Shown here: positions 61,507-64,000 of the stretch, piece after piece | Numbering within the stretch: the stretch's first letter is position 1 | How the letters are laid out: each line of letters opens with the position of its first letter | NCBI GenBank assembly: GCA_946221915.1 | Contig: CAMIKG010000014.1 | Location: 26,563 to 90,562, forward strand | Direction of reading: 5' to 3' | Length of the DNA: 64,000 bases | Origin: an uncultured Erwinia sp. | GTDB lineage: Bacteria > Pseudomonadota > Gammaproteobacteria > Enterobacterales > Enterobacteriaceae | Position numbers and translations under genes: made by a program | The notes under the pieces: model-generated | What the model saw: only the letters and a program-made list of their open reading frames with translations | Databases searched by the model: none | Told to the model about the DNA's origin: nothing

Positions 61507-62279
61507 GCCAGTACGATCTCCGGCAACGAGTCCTGCAGTGCGGCAAACGCCGCCTGCTTTGGCGCGTCGCTGTCGGTCACCAGCAGGCTGATTTCGCTGC
61601 TGGCGGCATAGACCCGGCGGCTGGTCACGCCCAGTTTGCTGTGGTCGGCCAGCAAAATCAGTTGTGCCGCCTGCTGAGCCATCGCGCGGGCGATGGCGGC
61701 TTCATACGGGTGAAAACTGCTGGCGCCGCTGTGGCTGTCGATACCGACAGGCGATAGCAGCGCGACATCCGCCCGCCAGCGGGCGATTTCCGCGATAGTG
61801 AGTTCGCCGCGCGTTTGCTGCGCCCCGGCCATCATGCTGCCGCCGAGCAGGATCACGTCGTTATTCAGCGTCTCGTGCTCTTCCCCTGCGCTCAGCCGCA
61901 GCGCCGCCTGCAGGCTGTTGGTGATAATCGTCAGGCCGGACATCGAGCGCAGTTCATCCGCCAGCATGGTGGTGGTGCTGCCGGCATCCAGAAACAGCGT
62001 CTGGCCTGGCTGCAGGCGCTGCGCGGCGGCGCGGGCAATGGCGCGCTTCTCGCGTGCCATTACGGTACTGCGAACGGTGAGGGGTGGCTCGGGTGCGGTT
62101 TTGGTCGCCACCAGACCACCGTGCACCCGGCGCGCGACGCCCTGCGCTTCCAGCTCAATAATATCGCGCCGTGCGGTTTCACGCGAAATGCCTAACTCTT
62201 TGATAATCCGCTCGGTACTGACCTGATTCAGCGTGCTCAGCAGCGCGCGAATGCGATGTAAACGTGTTTCCTGCAGCAT
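61503..62279 (-). CDS. DeoR/GlpR-family transcriptional regulator
   Basis: A 258-residue repressor. The N-terminal DeoR helix-turn-helix spans about residues 6-60 (IIKELGISRETARRDIIELE, then VHGGLV). The C-terminal DeoRC effector domain has LFLDAGSTTTMLADELRSM, TIITNSLQAALRL and LLADHSKLG, which bind phosphorylated sugars in relatives. It is divergent from the class III aminotransferase and probably controls it; a direct repeat lies between them. The inducer is unknown. Confidence 0.85.
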   Translation of the reverse strand: MLQETRLHRIRALLSTLNQVSTERIIKELGISRETARRDIIELEAQGVARRVHGGLVATKTAPEPPLTVRSTVMAREKRAIARAAAQRLQPGQTLFLDAGSTTTMLADELRSMSGLTIITNSLQAALRLSAGEEHETLNNDVILLGGSMMAGAQQTRGELTIAEIARWRADVALLSPVGIDSHSGASSFHPYEAAIARAMAQQAAQLILLADHSKLGVTSRRVYAASSEISLLVTDSDAPKQAAFAALQDSLPEIVLA

Positions 62280-62343
62280 TATGTCGATTCCCTGCCAGCC
62301 AATAACATCAGCTTACCTGACAACACGCTATTCTGCATGTGTG

Positions 62344-62376
62344 TATTTAGTTGCATTTGGGTATTTTGTTGCATTT
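62344..62376. promoter_or_regulatory. direct-repeat operator between the DeoR-type regulator and the aminotransferase
   Basis: TATTTAGTTGCATTT (62344-62358) and TATTTTGTTGCATTT (62362-62376) agree at 14 of 15 bases with an 18-bp period. GCATTTT is then mirrored by AAAATGC (62382-62388). The second copy overlaps a possible promoter (TTGCAT, 16 bp, CATGAT). DeoR-family regulators often bind such repeats. Confidence 0.6.
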
Positions 62377-62466
62377 TAATAAAAATGCGCCATGATAGCT
62401 CACAGGTTGTCGCGCAAAATTACTTTGCGCCGTCAGGCGACACTTCATTTCGCAACGGGAGTTATC

Positions 62467-63807
62467 ATGGCTACACGTTCGACCATCATGGATACCAACA
62501 GTTTTCGTGCCGAGCATGCCGCGGGCCTTGACGCCGATGTGCGCCAGCTCACTGACAAACGCAGTAAAGTGCTCGGTGAATCCTACCGCCTGTTTTACCG
62601 CAAACCGGTGCATCTGGTGCGCGGTAAAGGCCAGTATTTGTGGGATGCCGCCGGAGATAAGTACCTTGATGTGTATAACAATGTCGCCAGTATCGGCCAC
62701 TGCCATCCGGCGGTGACGGAGGCTGTGCATCAGCAGATGGGGATGCTGAATACCCATACCCGCTATCTGCATGAAACGATTCTCGACTACTCCGAACAGC
62801 TGCTGGCGACCATGCCGGGCGAAATCGATCGCGCGATGTATATGTGCACCGGCTCGGAAGCGAACGATCTGGCGATCCGCGTGGCGCGCGCGTATAGCGG
62901 CGGCAGCGGTATTATCGTCAGCCAGGAAGCCTATCATGGCACCAGCGACCTGACGTCTGGTGTGTCACCTGCGCTCGGCAGTGGTCAGCCGCTGGCGGCC
63001 ACTACCCGGCTGGTGCCGCCGCCCGATCGCTATCGCGTTGCTGCGCCGGATTTGGGCGCCTGGTTCGCGGCGGAAATTCAGAAGCAGATTGATGATATGG
63101 CGGCGCATGGCATTAAGTTCGCCGGTTTCCTGGCGGACTCGATTTTCTCCTCTGATGGCGTGCTGCCTGGGCCGCAGGGCTTCCTGCAGCAGGCCATCGA
63201 CGTGGTGCATAACAATGGCGGCATTTTTATCGCCGACGAAGTGCAGCCGGGGTTTGCGCGCACCGGTGACGCTTTCTGGGGCTTCGCACGGCATGGTGTC
63301 GTGCCGGATGTGGTGACCACCGGCAAACCGATGGGCAACGGCATTCCGGTTTCAGCGCTGCTGGCGAAAAGCGAGGTGCTGGCGGCGTTCAGCGATGAGA
63401 TCCCCTATTTCAACACCTTTGGCGGCAATCCGGTGGCAATGGCGGCGGCGCAGGCGGTGCTGAACGTGATTCAGGAGGAGGGTCTGCAGGAGCATAGCCG
63501 GGTGGTCGGCGCGCAGCTGCTGACGGCGCTGAAAACGCTGATGGATAAATATGAGTGTGTCGGCGATGTGCGCGGCGCCGGGCTGTTTATCGGTTTTGAG
63601 CTGGTGAAAGATCGCGCCAGTAAAACGCCGGATAAAGCGCTGGCGCTGGATGTGACCGAGAAGCTGCGTGAGCATCATGTGCTGACTTCCGTCGCGGGCC
63701 CGTATGGCAATGTGCTGAAACTGCGTCCGCCGCTGGCGTTCCAGGAGAGTGATATTGACTGGCTGGTGAGCGCGCTGGATAAATCACTGGCGTCGCTGGC
63801 CGGTTAA
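62467..63807 (+). CDS. class III PLP-dependent aminotransferase, substrate unknown
   Basis: A 446-residue class III (omega-type) aminotransferase. Signature parts are YNNVASIGHCHPAVTEAV, MCTGSEANDLAIRVARAY, FIADEVQPGFARTGDAFWGF and the PLP lysine in TTGKPMGNGIPVSALL. The relatives I would expect include AGXT2-like alanine-glyoxylate and phosphoethanolamine-phospholyase-type enzymes. GGGAG precedes the ATG at 62467; an open frame reaches back to 62392 through the promoter. Divergent from a DeoR regulator, so it probably belongs to an amino-sugar or amino-acid catabolic function (inference). Confidence 0.85.
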   Translation: MATRSTIMDTNSFRAEHAAGLDADVRQLTDKRSKVLGESYRLFYRKPVHLVRGKGQYLWDAAGDKYLDVYNNVASIGHCHPAVTEAVHQQMGMLNTHTRYLHETILDYSEQLLATMPGEIDRAMYMCTGSEANDLAIRVARAYSGGSGIIVSQEAYHGTSDLTSGVSPALGSGQPLAATTRLVPPPDRYRVAAPDLGAWFAAEIQKQIDDMAAHGIKFAGFLADSIFSSDGVLPGPQGFLQQAIDVVHNNGGIFIADEVQPGFARTGDAFWGFARHGVVPDVVTTGKPMGNGIPVSALLAKSEVLAAFSDEIPYFNTFGGNPVAMAAAQAVLNVIQEEGLQEHSRVVGAQLLTALKTLMDKYECVGDVRGAGLFIGFELVKDRASKTPDKALALDVTEKLREHHVLTSVAGPYGNVLKLRPPLAFQESDIDWLVSALDKSLASLAG

Positions 63808-64000
63808 TCTCAGCGAAATTGCGCAAAAAAGACGGCTTTTGCCGTAATGCTTGTCAGTTAAGCACTTTGCTGATTTTGTGTCCGAAGAAATAACGAAAGG
63901 ATTTGGCCTGCAGCGCGGTATTTTTTCGCTGAGCTGCCCGTGAAGGGGGGCACAGCCTCAGCTGCTACAGGGCGGTCCTCGCGCCACGCTGCGCGCGGTG
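63808..64000. other. right edge, no gene called
   Basis: GACGGC-TTTT-GCCGT (63830-63844) is a short hairpin that may end the aminotransferase transcript. On the minus strand a short open stretch ending at 63859 would read SFRYFFGHKISKVLN, but an in-frame stop lies only about 36 codons upstream, so it could be the remnant of a gene tail or chance. Confidence 0.3.

Noticed and set aside
63859..63970. 3' end of a minus-strand gene entering from the right
   Set aside because: The promising tail is preceded by an in-frame stop about 36 codons upstream, so no gene could be supported.

Overview
The window is a 64 kb piece of an enterobacterial chromosome. It carries no rRNA, tRNA, integrase, transposase or CRISPR array that I can see. 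Gene order and protein sequence match Enterobacterales closely: rpmH-rnpA-yidD-yidC-mnmE facing dnaA-dnaN-recF-gyrB, then yidA, the dgo operon, yidR/yidQ/ibpA, avtA-ghrB, the xyl cluster, wecH and glyQS. A single small heat-shock gene (ibpA without ibpB), a DgoR-type galactonate operon, a ketogluconate-type module and loss of the formate dehydrogenase-O genes point to the Erwiniaceae (Pantoea/Erwinia-like). That placement is inference, not an identification.

Layout. 0-1.1 kb: the 5' end of a phosphopantetheinyl transferase gene running off the left edge, and a HigBA-type toxin-antitoxin pair whose toxin frame is broken. 1.2-11.8 kb: the dnaA-side core, with a control region dense in GATC sites between rpmH and dnaA and an unusual palindrome-bearing spacer between dnaN and recF. 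12-17.8 kb: yidA and dgoRKADT behind three DgoR-like half-site palindromes. 17.9-20.3 kb: yidR, yidQ and ibpA with a textbook sigma-32 promoter. 20.3-23.8 kb: a MocR-type regulator divergent from a 2OG-Fe(II) oxygenase-like gene and an EamA exporter. 24-26.3 kb: avtA and ghrB. 26.6-30.5 kb: an accessory block with a second EamA transporter and a PtxS/KguE/KguK-like ketogluconate module. 30.8-33.6 kb: yiaD, tag, dnaT, dnaC. 33.7-41.8 kb: ampH and a five-gene iron cluster (FecI-, FecR-, TonB receptor-, FhuD- and FhuB-like) without an ATPase gene. 42-50.6 kb: xylR, xylHGF, xylA, xylB. 50.9-55.4 kb: an isochorismatase/GlxA-type regulator pair, an Abi-family HEPN gene, wecH and a GNAT-like gene. 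55.5-61.5 kb: glyQS, a GC-rich hairpin cluster, yibF, fdhE, fdhD. 61.5-63.8 kb: a DeoR regulator divergent from a class III aminotransferase.

How the genes work together. Much of the accessory content is sugar and sugar-acid catabolism: D-galactonate (dgo), 2-ketogluconate (kgu-like, with ghrB as a possible reductase) and D-xylose (xyl), each with its own regulator and visible operator sequences. The iron cluster looks like a surface-signalling unit in which the receptor's N-terminal domain would activate its own sigma factor.

The most unusual non-coding signals are: a roughly 105-bp element with 16-bp terminal inverted repeats, present twice (30.7 and 46.1 kb); a 78-bp tandem repeat grown out of one end of the second copy, inside the xylFGH operon; a 22-nt inverted repeat that would hide the ribosome binding site of an EamA gene; and an 18-bp repeat that has eroded the 3' end of fdhE. 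I found no clear wholly new multigene system. The best candidates for undescribed biology are the repeat element, the MocR/oxygenase/exporter unit and the ATPase-less Fec/Fhu cluster.
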